Below, piece after piece: positions 1 to 12,051 of a stretch of DNA of 64,000 nt. Positions within the stretch are counted from its first letter, which is position 1. Each line of letters opens with the position of its first letter. The DNA is taken from contig DQVI01000065.1 of the NCBI GenBank assembly GCA_015661825.1, positions 22,430 to 86,429 on the forward strand, given 5' to 3'. Made by a program: the position numbers and the translations under genes. Origin of the DNA: Novosphingobium capsulatum. GTDB lineage: Bacteria; Pseudomonadota; Alphaproteobacteria; Sphingomonadales; Sphingomonadaceae. The notes below the pieces were generated by a model. It was given only the letters and a program-made list of their open reading frames with translations. It was not told the origin of the DNA and ran no database searches.

Positions 1-2
1 CG

Positions 3-1349
3 GTCTGCACCGATTACGGCGCGATTGCCTGTCCGGTGCTGGCCGTGGGCGGCTGGGCCGACAGCTATACCAATGCGGTGCCGCGCCTGATCGCCAACCT
101 TGCGGTACCCAGCCGGGGGATCATCGGCCCCTGGGGCCATATCTATCCGCACGATGGCGTGCCGGGCCCGGCCATCGGCTTCCTTCAGGAGGCCGTGCGC
201 TGGTGGGACCACTGGCTCAAGGGCGAGGACACCGGGGTCATGGATGATCCCAAACTGCGCGCCTATGTCGAGGATGCGGTTCCCCCCGAGGGCACGCGCA
301 CGATGATGCCGGGGCGCTGGGTCGGCCTCGACCAGTGGCCGTCGGACGAATTGGCTCCCCGCGTGCTCCATCTGGGGGGCGAAGGCCGCCTTGCCGATGC
401 GCCCGGAAAGCCCGGTGTGGTTTCGATCTGCTCGCCCCAGAGCCATGGCCGCGCGGGTGGCGAATGGATGGGGGCGGGCTGTGCGGGCGAACATGCGACC
501 GACCAGCGCCTCGACGATGGCGGGGCGCTGGTGTTCGAGACCGATGTGCTCGATGCGCCGCTCTCGGTTCTGGGCACGGTGCGCGCGCATCTGCGGCTCA
601 GTGCCGACCAGCCGGTTGCCCATTGCGTGCTGCGCCTGTCGGACGTCGCGCCCGATGGCACGGCGACGCGCGTGACCTATCAGGTCTTCAACCTCACCCA
701 CCGCCACAGCCACGAAACCCCCGAGCCGCTGGTGCCGGGCGAGGCCTTCGACGTGGCGATCGACCTCAATGTCTGCGGCCATCGCTTCCCCGCCGGGCAC
801 CAGATGCGCCTTGCGGTGGCGACGACCTATTGGCCGCTGATCTGGCCGACGCCCGCGCGCGTGACGCTCGCGCTCGATGCGGCGGCCAGCCGCCTCGAAC
901 TGCCGGTCCTGCCCGAGGATCACCCTACGATCACGATGCTGCCCCCCGCCCATGGGCCCCGCACGCCGATCACGCAGATCGGCGAGGGCACCGTTGCGCG
1001 CACGAGCATGGTCGACCATGTGACCGGCTTGCAGACTTATGTGACCGAAGCGGCAGGCGGGGTCTTTGGCGAGGGCATCCTGCGGTTCGACGAGACCGGC
1101 ACCGAGATCGCCCACGACTTGCGCCGCGAACTGACCATTCACGACGATGATCCGCTCAGCGCGCGCTATGTCCTCACGCAGACCATTGCGATGGGCCGCG
1201 AGGGCTGGCGCACGCGCGCCGACGTGCGCGTGGCGATGCGCTCCGATGCCACGCATTTCCATCTCGAAGGCGAACTCGTCGCCTATGAGAATGACGAGCC
1301 GGTGGCGCAGCGCGAATGGGTCGAAACCATCGCGCGCGACATGATGTGA
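3..1349 (+). CDS. CocE/NonD family alpha/beta hydrolase, 5' truncated by the window
   Basis: C-terminal part of a CocE/X-Pro dipeptidyl-peptidase family serine hydrolase (esterase, acylase or peptidase of unknown substrate). The reading frame is open to the window edge, so the start is missing. The visible part begins just before the family's catalytic Asp, in a GWADSY motif, followed by the catalytic His in GPWGH. The nucleophile Ser must lie upstream of the window. From about residue 90 the protein matches the C-terminal jelly-roll domain of the family, with the usual late motif around HRFPAGHQMRL. It continues past the usual domain end with about 150 residues of beta-rich sequence. Family assignment is good; substrate is unknown. 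Confidence 0.8.
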   Translation, partial: VCTDYGAIACPVLAVGGWADSYTNAVPRLIANLAVPSRGIIGPWGHIYPHDGVPGPAIGFLQEAVRWWDHWLKGEDTGVMDDPKLRAYVEDAVPPEGTRTMMPGRWVGLDQWPSDELAPRVLHLGGEGRLADAPGKPGVVSICSPQSHGRAGGEWMGAGCAGEHATDQRLDDGGALVFETDVLDAPLSVLGTVRAHLRLSADQPVAHCVLRLSDVAPDGTATRVTYQVFNLTHRHSHETPEPLVPGEAFDVAIDLNVCGHRFPAGHQMRLAVATTYWPLIWPTPARVTLALDAAASRLELPVLPEDHPTITMLPPAHGPRTPITQIGEGTVARTSMVDHVTGLQTYVTEAAGGVFGEGILRFDETGTEIAHDLRRELTIHDDDPLSARYVLTQTIAMGREGWRTRADVRVAMRSDATHFHLEGELVAYENDEPVAQREWVETIARDMM

Positions 1350-1448
1350 GGAAGGGCGAGCCGCTGCGATGACGCCCGCACCTTGTTCTGCAAGGGCTTG
1401 TTGTTGCAGGGGCTTGGGCTGCCCGTGTTATGGCGCTATGGCACGGTC

Positions 1449-2753
1449 ATGACGCTGACCGACATCGCCACGCGCACGTATGGGCACAATTTCCGGCTCG
1501 ACCCCATCGTTCGCAGCCTGCTCGACACCGACTTCTACAAGCTGCTGATGCTCCAGATGATCCAGCACATCCATGCCGATGTGCAGGCGACGTTCTCGGT
1601 CATCAACCGCACGCGCTCGGTCCGTCTGGCCGAGGTGATCGACGAGGAGGAACTGCGCGCCCAGCTCGATTTCGCGCGGACGCTGCGGTTTTCCAAGAAG
1701 GAGCTGATCTGGCTGGCGGGCAACAGCTTTTATGGGCGCCAGCAGATGTTCTCGCCCGATTTCATCGCCTGGCTCGCCGATTTCCGCCTGCCGCCCTATG
1801 ATCTGCGCAAGGTCGACGGGCAGTATGAACTGCGCTTTGAAGGCCCGTGGACCCACACGACGATGTGGGAAATCCCGGCGCTGGCGATCATCAACGAGTT
1901 GCGCGCCCGCGCGGCGATGCGCGCGCGGGGCAAGTTTGCGCTCGACGTGCTCTATGCCCGCGCCAAGGCCAAGTTGTGGGACAAGGTGGAGCGGCTGCGG
2001 CTGCTGCCCGATCTCGTGCTGTCCGACTTTGGCACGCGGCGGCGCCACGGGTTCCTGTGGCAGCGCTGGTGTGTCGAGGCGCTCAAGGAAGGGCTGGGCA
2101 GCCGTTTCATCGGCACCTCGAACGTGCTGCTGGCGATGGATGCCGATCTTGAAGCCATCGGCACCAATGCCCACGAATTGCCGATGGTGGCCGCCGCCCT
2201 CGCGCGCGACGATGCCGAACTGGCCAGCGCGCCCTATCGCGTGCTCGAAGAATGGCGCGCGCACTACAACGGCAACCTGCTGATCGCGCTGCCCGATGCC
2301 TTTGGCACCACGGCTTTCCTGCGCGATGCGCCATCGTGGGTTGCGCAATGGACCGGCTTCCGCCCGGACAGCGCGCCGCCGATTGAGGGGGGCGAGCAGA
2401 TCATCGCCTGGTGGAAATCGCAAGGGATCGACCCGCGCACGAAACTGCTGATCTTTTCCGATGGCATGGACATCGACACGATCGAGCAGACCTACCACCA
2501 TTTCCACGGGCGGGTGCGGCTCAGCTTTGGCTGGGGCACCAACCTGACCAACGATTTCCGCGACTGCGCGCCCGATGGCAGCCCCGGCCTCGAGCCGATC
2601 TCGCTGGTCTGCAAGGTCACCAGCGTCAATGGGCGCCCGGCGGTCAAGCTTTCGGACAACCCGCGCAAGACCACCGGCGAGGCCGCCGAAGTGGCCCGCT
2701 ACTTGCGCGTCTTTGGCGAGGGCGGGCGCGTGGAGCGCAAGGTTCTGGTCTAG
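1449..2753 (+). CDS. pncB: Nicotinate phosphoribosyltransferase
   Basis: Converts nicotinate plus PRPP (with ATP) to nicotinate mononucleotide in the NAD salvage (Preiss-Handler) pathway; cytosolic. The family signature near the N terminus ([11 protein letters not shown]) and the FSDGMD and [11 protein letters not shown] phosphate-binding segments are all present. The 434-residue length is normal for PncB. The open frame extends upstream to 1383, but the ATG at 1449 gives the conserved N terminus; no strong ribosome site is seen at either. It is separated by 11 bp from the convergent MFS gene. Confidence 0.95.
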   Translation: MTLTDIATRTYGHNFRLDPIVRSLLDTDFYKLLMLQMIQHIHADVQATFSVINRTRSVRLAEVIDEEELRAQLDFARTLRFSKKELIWLAGNSFYGRQQMFSPDFIAWLADFRLPPYDLRKVDGQYELRFEGPWTHTTMWEIPALAIINELRARAAMRARGKFALDVLYARAKAKLWDKVERLRLLPDLVLSDFGTRRRHGFLWQRWCVEALKEGLGSRFIGTSNVLLAMDADLEAIGTNAHELPMVAAALARDDAELASAPYRVLEEWRAHYNGNLLIALPDAFGTTAFLRDAPSWVAQWTGFRPDSAPPIEGGEQIIAWWKSQGIDPRTKLLIFSDGMDIDTIEQTYHHFHGRVRLSFGWGTNLTNDFRDCAPDGSPGLEPISLVCKVTSVNGRPAVKLSDNPRKTTGEAAEVARYLRVFGEGGRVERKVLV

Positions 2754-2764
2754 GCTTGGCGGGC

Positions 2765-4345
2765 TCAGGCTGCCTGCCGCTGCTCCCCTTCGGGCGTGGG
2801 TGTTACGGGCACATGGTGCCCGCTGATCTCGGCCCCCGCGTCGGGGGCAAAGCGCAGGTTCCAGATCGTTGCGCCCAGCGAGATCGTCGTGACGACCCAG
2901 AACGCGACCGAGAAATCGTGCCGGAGAGCGGTGACATCGCCGCTTGCCAGCATGGCCAGATGCAGCGCCACGGCGGCCACGCAGATGCCCAGCGAGAGCA
3001 TCAGTTGCTGGAACGTCGAATAGAACGCGGTCGCGCTGCTCATCCGGCGCTGGGGAATGGCGTCGTAGGCGAGGGTGTTGTAGGCGGTGAACTGGAGCGA
3101 CATGAAGAAGCCCGAGAACACCAGCACGCCGAACATCGCCCAGACCGGCCAGGCCGGACTGAACAGCCCGCAGGTGGCATAGCCCGCCGTCGCGATGATC
3201 CCGTTGCATACCAGCGTCCGGCGGAACCCGAAGCGGCGCAGCACGCGCGGCGCCATGCTTTTCATCATGAGCGAGCCGATGGCCGTGGCCACGGTGATCA
3301 TGCCGCTGCGCGCCGCGGTAAAGCCGAAGCCCACCTGCATCATCAGCGGCAGCAGGAAGGGCTGGGCGCCCTGGGTGATCCGGGTGATCGATCCGGCGAT
3401 CACCGAAAGGCGAAACGTGGGATCGCGCATCAGGGTAAGGTCGAGGATCGCGCCCTCGCGCCCGTGCGCGTGGCGGATGTAGAAGAAGCCCGACACGGCG
3501 CCGATCACCAGCAGGGCCAGTGCCAGCTTGCCCTGTCCGGCGCGGCTGGCCATCTCGCAGCCGAACAGCAGGCAGCCGAGCGAGACCCCGCTCAGCACGA
3601 AGCCGCCCGCATCGAAGCGCGGGGTGTGGTCTTCGCGGAAATTGGCGATGAAGCGGCTGACCAGGCAGAACCCGAGCACGCCGACCGGCAGGTTGATGTA
3701 GAAGATCCAGCGCCAGTCGAGATAAGTGACGATGAAGCCGCCCAGCGGCGGGCCCACGACCGGGCCGACCAGCGCGGGGACGAGCAGCCAGGACATCGCG
3801 TTGACCATGTCCTGCTTGGCCACCGAGCGCAGCAGGACGAGCCGCCCGACCGGGATCATCATCGCCCCGCCCATGCCCTGGAGGAAGCGGGCCAGCACCA
3901 TGGCGCCGAGCGTGGGCGCCTGACCGCAAGCCAGGCTTCCGGCCACGAACAGTGCGATGGCCGACCGGAACACCGTGCGCGAGCCATAGCGGTCGGCCAG
4001 AAGGCCCGAAGCCGGGATGAACACCGCGAGCGCGAGCAGGTAGGAGGTGAGCGCGATGCTCATTTCGGGCGGGCGCACGCCGAAATCGCGGGCCATCGTG
4101 GGCAGGGCGGTGGCCAGCACGGTCGCGTCGACGAATTCCATGAACAGCGCCGAAGCCACGATCAGCGCGACCAGCCGGTAGTTGGAGCCCGAAGTGTCGG
4201 GCCCGCCCGGATCGCGCGCCGGGGTCAGCGCATCGGCGGCGGGCACGATGCCATCGCGGATTTCGGCATTGGCCGTGGCGATGCCGCGCCGGCGGGGCCT
4301 TTCTGAAGGGGCACCGGGGCCGGGGGAGGTCGGGGTCATGGCCAT
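2765..4345 (-). CDS. DHA2 family (EmrB/QacA-like) MFS drug efflux transporter
   Basis: Inner-membrane proton-driven multidrug exporter with about 14 predicted transmembrane segments in 526 residues. The DHA2 signatures are visible: an FMEFVDATVLATALP segment in helix 1, GLLADRYGSR in the 2-3 loop, LARFLQGMGGAMMIPVGR in helix 4 and GPVVGPPLGGF in helix 5. About 45 hydrophilic residues precede the first helix. ATGs at 4345 and 4339 are both possible starts. No HlyD-type adaptor gene is adjacent, so it may act alone or with an unlinked partner. The substrate cannot be told. Confidence 0.88.
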   Translation of the reverse strand: MAMTPTSPGPGAPSERPRRRGIATANAEIRDGIVPAADALTPARDPGGPDTSGSNYRLVALIVASALFMEFVDATVLATALPTMARDFGVRPPEMSIALTSYLLALAVFIPASGLLADRYGSRTVFRSAIALFVAGSLACGQAPTLGAMVLARFLQGMGGAMMIPVGRLVLLRSVAKQDMVNAMSWLLVPALVGPVVGPPLGGFIVTYLDWRWIFYINLPVGVLGFCLVSRFIANFREDHTPRFDAGGFVLSGVSLGCLLFGCEMASRAGQGKLALALLVIGAVSGFFYIRHAHGREGAILDLTLMRDPTFRLSVIAGSITRITQGAQPFLLPLMMQVGFGFTAARSGMITVATAIGSLMMKSMAPRVLRRFGFRRTLVCNGIIATAGYATCGLFSPAWPVWAMFGVLVFSGFFMSLQFTAYNTLAYDAIPQRRMSSATAFYSTFQQLMLSLGICVAAVALHLAMLASGDVTALRHDFSVAFWVVTTISLGATIWNLRFAPDAGAEISGHHVPVTPTPEGEQRQAA

Positions 4346-4507
4346 GCACTTTCGGGTCTGTCAGCGTCTGGGGCGAGCGGCGCTCGGGCGCGGCCAGACA
4401 ATGCGCGAGCCACGCAATCGGTTTCATCCATATAGGCGGGGGCGACCGATATGGAACCCCGTGAAAGGCTTCAAAAAGTGCAGGCGCAGTTGCGCGCGGT
4501 GGCAGCT

Positions 4508-5479
4508 TCAGGCCGTGGTGACCGGATCGAACACCGACCAGCCGGTGTGTTCGACCAGCCGTTCGAGGGCGAGCGTGCCCAGCAACGAATTGCCCCGTTC
4601 GTTGAGGCCGGGCGACCAGACAGCGATGCTGGCCACCCCCGGCGCGATGGCCAGAATGCCCCCGCCCACGCCCGACTTGCCCGGCAAGCCGGTGCGGAAC
4701 GCGAATTCGCCCGAGCCGTCATAGTGGCCGCAGGTGAGCATCAGGGCATTGATGCGGCGCGCGCGGCGGGGCGAGACTACGCTGCGCCCGGATTCGGGAT
4801 GGCGCCCGCGCGCCATCAGGTAGCGCCCGGCAGCGGCCAGCTGGCGGCAGCTCATCGCGATGGCGCACTGGTGGAAATAGAGGCCGAGCACTTTTTCGAC
4901 CGGGTGGCGGACATTGCCGAAGGCGCGCATGTAATTGGCCAGCGCGATGTTGCGAAACCCGGTCTGCAATTCGCCCCGGGCGACGGTCTCGTCGATGTGG
5001 ATCGTTTCGTCGGACGCCAGCGTGCGCACGAAGCGCAGCATTTCGCCGATGGCCTCGCGCGGTTCGTGGTTGCCCAGCAGGATGTCGCTGACCACGATGG
5101 CGCCGGCATTGATGAACGGATTGCGCGGGATGCCATGCTCGCTTTCGAGCTGGACGATCGAGTTGAACGCGCTGCCCGAAGGTTCGCGCCCGACCCGCTG
5201 CCACAGGGCATCGCCCACCGCGCCCAGCGCCATGGTCAGGGCAAAGACCTTGGAAATGCTCTGGATCGAGAAGGCCTCGTCGGCGTCTCCGGCGGTGTGG
5301 CAGGTGCCATCGGCCATGATGACCGCGATGCCGAAGCGGTCGGGCGAGACGGTGGCAAGCGCGGGGATATAGTCGGCCACGGTGCCCCGCTCGGCCCGCA
5401 GGCGCATTTCGGCGGCGATGTCGTGCACGATACTCGCAAGATCGGGACTCGCAAGATCGGGCGCCTGTGCTTCAGGCAT
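4508..5479 (-). CDS. glsA: Glutaminase A
   Basis: Hydrolyses L-glutamine to glutamate and ammonia; a beta-lactamase-fold serine enzyme. The nucleophile motif is S74-I-S-K77, inside [11 protein letters not shown]. The family blocks NPFINAGAI, the Y-M-R region and the C-terminal GKSGVGGGI loop are all present. The 323-residue length fits the bacterial GlsA family. The start is supported by GGGAG seven bases upstream. The short N-terminal repeat ASPDLAS is unremarkable. Stand-alone gene between the exporter and the response-regulator cluster. Confidence 0.93.
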   Translation of the reverse strand: MPEAQAPDLASPDLASIVHDIAAEMRLRAERGTVADYIPALATVSPDRFGIAVIMADGTCHTAGDADEAFSIQSISKVFALTMALGAVGDALWQRVGREPSGSAFNSIVQLESEHGIPRNPFINAGAIVVSDILLGNHEPREAIGEMLRFVRTLASDETIHIDETVARGELQTGFRNIALANYMRAFGNVRHPVEKVLGLYFHQCAIAMSCRQLAAAGRYLMARGRHPESGRSVVSPRRARRINALMLTCGHYDGSGEFAFRTGLPGKSGVGGGILAIAPGVASIAVWSPGLNERGNSLLGTLALERLVEHTGWSVFDPVTTA

Positions 5480-5581
5480 TCGCGTTCTCCCTGCCGCTCT
5501 CCGGCCTGATGCCGGACCAGTGGGGCTTTTTCACAAAGCCGGAGGAAGGACAAGGCAGGGGAAGGGCGAGACGGGGTAAGG

Positions 5582-5989
5582 TCAGATCAGCGTGCGGCGC
5601 GGGGGCGGGGCCTGGAGCGCAAGATGGGCTTCGAGCGCCTCGTTGATGCGGAAGAGTACGTAGTCGGGATCGAAAGGCTTGCGCAGATAGCCCGTGGCAC
5701 CTGCGCGCAGGGCGATTTCCTCGTCGGCGCGGCTGCGGCTGGCGGTGAGCATGAAGACCGGCGTGTGCCAGACTTGCGCATCGTGGCGCAAGTCGCGCAG
5801 CACGGTCAGCCCGTGCATCTCGGGCAGGTCGCCATCGAGGATCACAATGTCGGGACGCTTGGCGCGGATCGTGAACAGCGCATCGCGGCCATTGTCGAGC
5901 ACGCCCACCGCATGGCCCGCGTTCATCAGGGCATTGGCCAGCACGCTGGCGGCAATGGCATCGTCTTCGGCAATCAGGATGCGGGCCAT
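5582..5989 (-). CDS. Single-domain response regulator
   Basis: 135-residue CheY-like receiver only. It has the acidic pair in AEDD near residue 8, the phosphoacceptor Asp in ILDGDLPE (about residue 52), the Thr/Ser in MLTAS and the conserved Lys in LRKPFDPD. It lies 17 bases downstream of the hybrid kinase gene on the same strand, so it is probably an output or relay partner of that kinase. It has no output domain, so signalling would be by protein contact or phosphotransfer. Confidence 0.88.
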   Translation of the reverse strand: MARILIAEDDAIAASVLANALMNAGHAVGVLDNGRDALFTIRAKRPDIVILDGDLPEMHGLTVLRDLRHDAQVWHTPVFMLTASRSRADEEIALRAGATGYLRKPFDPDYVLFRINEALEAHLALQAPPPRRTLI

Positions 5990-6006
5990 GGCAGTGTCTT
6001 TCGCGA

Positions 6007-8250
<2,244 letters not shown>

Positions 8251-8259
8251 GATGGCTCC

Positions 8260-8685
8260 TCAGACCGGCAGGTGCACTGTCTGGCGATATTCGCACAGCA
8301 GCGAGGCGACGCGGGCAAACTGTTGCCCGGCATGCGATTTGACCATGTAACCGGCGACCTGTTCGCGATAGGCGCGGGTCAGGTCGGAATCGGCGTCCGA
8401 GGTGGTCAGCACGAAAACCACCGTCTGCGAAAGTTCGTCGTCGCTGCGGATCGCTTCGAGGAATTCGAAGCCGTTCATGCGCGGCATGTTGAGATCGAGC
8501 AGGACGATATGGGGGCGCTTGAGCCTGAGGGGGGAGCGGCCCCGCAGGATGTCGAGCGCCTCCAGCCCGTCGCAGGCCGCAATCGCCCGGAATCCCGGCC
8601 CGACCTTGGCGAGCGAGCGGGCGACCATCTCGACGGTGAGTTCGTCGTCGTCGACGACCAGAATATCTACCATGCGGTCAGTCAT
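8260..8685 (-). CDS. Single-domain response regulator (Rcp1-like)
   Basis: 141-residue CheY/Rcp1-type receiver. Acidic residues in VVDDDE, phosphoacceptor Asp in LLDLNMPRMNG, Thr in VLTTSDA and Lys in MVKSHAG are present. The ATG at 8685 overlaps the TGA of the upstream PAS kinase (ATGACTGA), indicating translational coupling; an alternative ATG is at 8670. Small receivers of this class commonly pair with the kinase encoded just upstream, which is the likely phosphodonor. Confidence 0.87.
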   Translation of the reverse strand: MTDRMVDILVVDDDELTVEMVARSLAKVGPGFRAIAACDGLEALDILRGRSPLRLKRPHIVLLDLNMPRMNGFEFLEAIRSDDELSQTVVFVLTTSDADSDLTRAYREQVAGYMVKSHAGQQFARVASLLCEYRQTVHLPV

Positions 8686-9838
8686 CCAGATCTGTCCTGG
8701 CAAAGCGCGGCCAGGTGACACGGAACGTGCAGCCACGTTTTCCGTCCTGGCTGAGCAGGGTGATGGAGCCGCCGTGGCTTTCGACCAGGCGCTGCACGAC
8801 GGCCAGCCCCAGGCCGGTGCCCTTGCGCTGGGCTGCGCTCAGCGTCTGGAACAGGCGGAAGACGCGCCCTTGCGAGGCTTCGGGAATGCCCGGCCCGTCG
8901 TCGCACACGTCGAACAGGCAGGAATTGCCCTCAAGCCGCGCGCGCAGGGTGATCGTCCCGGTCTCGCGGTCGTGATGCTTGATCGCGTTCGAGAGCAGGT
9001 TGCGCAGGATCGTGGTGAGCGGGGTGCGCACGCCCTCGAATTCCTCGTCGCTGGCCTCGACCGTGATGGTCATGCCCGGTGGCGGGCTTTCGGTCTCGAC
9101 GACTTCGGCTATCAGGTCTGCCAGCACGATGGGTTCGGCCTTGATCGCGCGGCGTCCGGCGCGGGCATAGTGCAGGAGATCGGAGATGATCTTCTCGGTG
9201 TTGTTCACCCGCTCTTCCATGCGGCCCAGATTGTGGAGCACGGCCGGGGGCGCCTGTTCGCCATAGTCTTCGCGGATGATGTTGATCAGGTTGGCGATGC
9301 CGCGCATGGGCGAGCGCAAGTCGTGGCTGGCGACATAGGTGAATTCTTCGAGCTGGGCATTGGCCTCGCGCAGGCGCAGTTCGGCGCGCTTGCGCTCGGT
9401 GATGTCGACGATCGAGGCGCAGGTCATCATCCCGTTTTGCGTGGTGAGCGGGCTCAGCCCGATTTCGAGGGGAAACTCGATGCCGTCCTTGCGGCGTCCG
9501 GTCAGGTCGCGGCCCTTGCCCATCGCGCGGATCGAGGGGGCCGCGATATAGCCCTCGCGGATGGCGACATGATGGGGGCGGGCGCGATGGGGCAGCAGGG
9601 TCTCGATCGGTTCCCCGACCAGTTCGGCCTCCTCATAGCCGAACATGGCCAGCGCGCGGGCATTGATCCGCACGATCAGGCCGCGCCCGTCGACCAGCAA
9701 CAGGCCCATGGGCGAGGTGTTGAACAGGCAGTCGAAGGCCAGGATGCCGTGATCGGGCGGGGGCATTCCGGCCAGTTCCGTGTCGGCCAGCGGACCTGGC
9801 TGTCCGTTTTCCTCGTCGTGCTTGCTTGGGTCGAGCAT
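8678..9838 (-). CDS. PAS-domain sensor histidine kinase
   Basis: About 386 residues from the ATG at 9838: PAS domain about 32-150 (INARALAMFGY, ending in DITERK), HisKA with H162 in YVASHDLRSPMRG, and HATPase_c with LLSNAIKHH, DDGPGI and GTGLGLAVV. The SHDLRSP type of H-box is common in phytochrome-like and PAS kinases that pair with Rcp1-type regulators, as here. No transmembrane helix. The frame is open up to 10081, but the upstream part is low in conserved character, so 9838 is preferred. First gene of the minus-strand signalling cluster. Confidence 0.87.
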   Translation of the reverse strand: MLDPSKHDEENGQPGPLADTELAGMPPPDHGILAFDCLFNTSPMGLLLVDGRGLIVRINARALAMFGYEEAELVGEPIETLLPHRARPHHVAIREGYIAAPSIRAMGKGRDLTGRRKDGIEFPLEIGLSPLTTQNGMMTCASIVDITERKRAELRLREANAQLEEFTYVASHDLRSPMRGIANLINIIREDYGEQAPPAVLHNLGRMEERVNNTEKIISDLLHYARAGRRAIKAEPIVLADLIAEVVETESPPPGMTITVEASDEEFEGVRTPLTTILRNLLSNAIKHHDRETGTITLRARLEGNSCLFDVCDDGPGIPEASQGRVFRLFQTLSAAQRKGTGLGLAVVQRLVESHGGSITLLSQDGKRGCTFRVTWPRFARTDLDD

Positions 9839-10562
9839 TGGGGGGGGAAACCCTTCCAGGTCCGTTGAGCTTGGCGCTGCCGGGCCTTCGTTGCCCCGGC
9901 TTTGCTGTGACTGGTTTGTGTATCGGCCTCGATCTGATGTGGCGGTCGTACCGGGACTGTCCGGGGCCGACGGGATATGACCCGCGCGCGCCCTTTCCAG
10001 TTGGTGCTGGCCAGTCCGTGCTGGTTTTCTTCTTTTTGCCCGTTGGCGACCCGGCGTTTCGAAAATAGACAAAGACGCCAAACGGAGGGTTTAGGGCGTT
10101 ATTGTGGAAACACCGTATTTTCACAGAAAATCACAAAGAACAGAGGCAGAAGTAACCGCCTTTCGGGGCATTGTGCATTGCGTCATTTCCCTGAGGGTTG
10201 TTGTCCATTCATCCGGCAAGCGCACGGCCTGCCGCCCGGAACACGAATTGCGGCGTTCCGGCGCGGGGCGTCGGTCAAAAGGAAGGATATTCAAGGGTCT
10301 GGGCGAGCGGGCGCGGCGGGCAGAGCGGTGCCGGAACCTCGGCAAAACGGCGCCGCTACGTGATTTCCCGGTGGGATTCGTGGCGATAAGTTAGCGCCAT
10401 TGGGGTCACATGCATCGATTGCAGTGGGAGCGGGAGCGATTCCGTTTCGTGCTGCATGAACGGGCCGCACGCGTTTCTCCGACAGTCCAACCGGCCCCGG
10501 CATGACGGGAACGGGCGGAACTGGCGGACTTCGGGAGCGGACAAGGCAGGAAGACCGTTTTC
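9839..10562. promoter_or_regulatory. 724-bp divergent intergenic region between signalling operons
   Basis: No convincing gene. It separates the minus-strand PAS kinase and the plus-strand GGDEF gene and must hold both promoters. A markedly AT-rich pocket lies at about 10060-10150, in contrast to the GC-rich surroundings, and is the best place for promoter elements. No clear -35/-10 pair could be assigned by eye. Confidence 0.4.
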
Positions 10563-11972
10563 GTGAATGTCGACATTCTTCTGATAGACGACGACCCGAT
10601 CGCAGCACGGGTCATCATCGGCCAGTTGGAAGACTTCGGCCGCCCGCGGTTTGCCGCGAGCGCCGCCGAGGCCCAGTTCCAGATCGACTTGCGCGTTCCC
10701 GAGCTGATCCTGCTCGACATGGACATGCCGGGCACTGGCGGGCTCGACCTGTGCCGGACGCTGCGCCAGGACATGCGCCTCGAAACGGTGCCGATCATCT
10801 TCGTGACGGCTATGAGCGACGAGGACGTCGAAGTGCGCGGGCTCGAATGCGGGGCGAGCGACTTCATCGCCAAGCCGACGAGCACCGGGCTGCTGCGCGC
10901 GCGGGTCAACACCCACTTGCGCCTCCAGCGCATGACCCGCCAGCTTCAGGACCAGGCGATGACCGACGGACTGACCGGGGTGGCCAACCGCCGCACGTTC
11001 GAGGCCACGCTCCACGCCGAGACCGCGCGCGCCCTGCGCAATGCCGATACGCTCTCGCTGATCCTGTTCGATATCGACCATTTCAAGGCCTACAACGACC
11101 AGTATGGCCACCCGGCGGGCGATGAATGCCTGCGTCAGGTCGCCCGCGCGCTGTCGGCCATGGCACGGCGGCCCAGCGATGTCTTTGCCCGCTATGGGGG
11201 CGAGGAATTCGTCGTCCTCCTGCCGCAGACCTCGCGCAATGGCGCGATGACCCTGGCCCGCGCGATGCTGGCCCGGCTGCACGAACTGGCGATTCCCCAT
11301 TCGGCGTCGGGCGTGGCCGATCATGTCACCGCCAGCATGGGGGTGACCTCGCTCGAAGACGACTGGCGCGATCCGGTCCAGCGCGGCGGCAATGGCCCTT
11401 CCGACCATGCCGCGCGGCTGGTCGAACGGGCCGATCAGGCGCTCTATCAGGCCAAGGCGGCGGGCCGTGCGCAAGTGGTGTTCCAGCCATTTGGCCATTC
11501 GCTGCTGCCGCCGCCGGGCGGGCCGGGGGTTGCGGTCAACATGCCGGGCCTGCGCAGCCCCGCCGATGTGGCCGGGGCGGATACGGGGGCCGAAGCGGGG
11601 GACTGCGACAGCACGGTTGCCGAGACATGGCCCCGGATCGAGGGGATCGACCGCGAACAGTCCGAGCGCCGCCTGTGCGGCAACCGCGAGCTGTTCGGCA
11701 CCCTGCTGCACAGTCTCGTCCAGCAATATGCCGATTTCGAGGAAGCGCCCATCCAGGTCATCGCCGCGCCCGACATCGCCCGGCGCATCCACAAGCTCAA
11801 GGGCAGCGCGGGCACGCTGGGGGCGATGCGCCTTCACGATCTGGCCCTGCGCACCGAAAGCGCGCTGCAACGCCACGACGACCAGCTGGCCGGGGCCTTG
11901 CTGAGCGAGGTCGGCGCGCAGCTCTCGCGCCTGCGCCACGATTGCGCGAGCACGTTCGAGGGCTGGCAATAG
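10563..11972 (+). CDS. Response regulator diguanylate cyclase with C-terminal HPt domain
   Basis: PleD-like signalling protein predicted to make cyclic-di-GMP from two GTP. Receiver at 3-120 (Asp52 in LLDMDMP, Lys104); GGDEF domain about 135-305 with an intact active site GGEEF at 212-216 and an RPSD inhibitory I-site at 203-206, exactly five residues upstream; Pro/Gly-rich linker; then an HPt domain with H410 in RRIHKLKGSAGTLG. GTG start at 10563; no ATG fits the conserved receiver N terminus better. An HPt after GGDEF is uncommon. Divergent from the kinase cluster, which may feed phosphate to it. Confidence 0.9.
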   Translation: MNVDILLIDDDPIAARVIIGQLEDFGRPRFAASAAEAQFQIDLRVPELILLDMDMPGTGGLDLCRTLRQDMRLETVPIIFVTAMSDEDVEVRGLECGASDFIAKPTSTGLLRARVNTHLRLQRMTRQLQDQAMTDGLTGVANRRTFEATLHAETARALRNADTLSLILFDIDHFKAYNDQYGHPAGDECLRQVARALSAMARRPSDVFARYGGEEFVVLLPQTSRNGAMTLARAMLARLHELAIPHSASGVADHVTASMGVTSLEDDWRDPVQRGGNGPSDHAARLVERADQALYQAKAAGRAQVVFQPFGHSLLPPPGGPGVAVNMPGLRSPADVAGADTGAEAGDCDSTVAETWPRIEGIDREQSERRLCGNRELFGTLLHSLVQQYADFEEAPIQVIAAPDIARRIHKLKGSAGTLGAMRLHDLALRTESALQRHDDQLAGALLSEVGAQLSRLRHDCASTFEGWQ

Positions 11973-12051
11973 CCATCCGCATTCGTCTGCGTGGGGCCCC
12001 TTTCCCAAAAACCGGTTCCCACCATTTGCCATCCTGTTGTAGGCGGCGGGG

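Noticed and set aside
1428..4427. 999-codon minus-strand frame
   Set aside because: Antisense and out-of-frame shadow of pncB and the MFS gene; composition is the Arg/Pro/Ala-rich type made by high-GC shadow frames.
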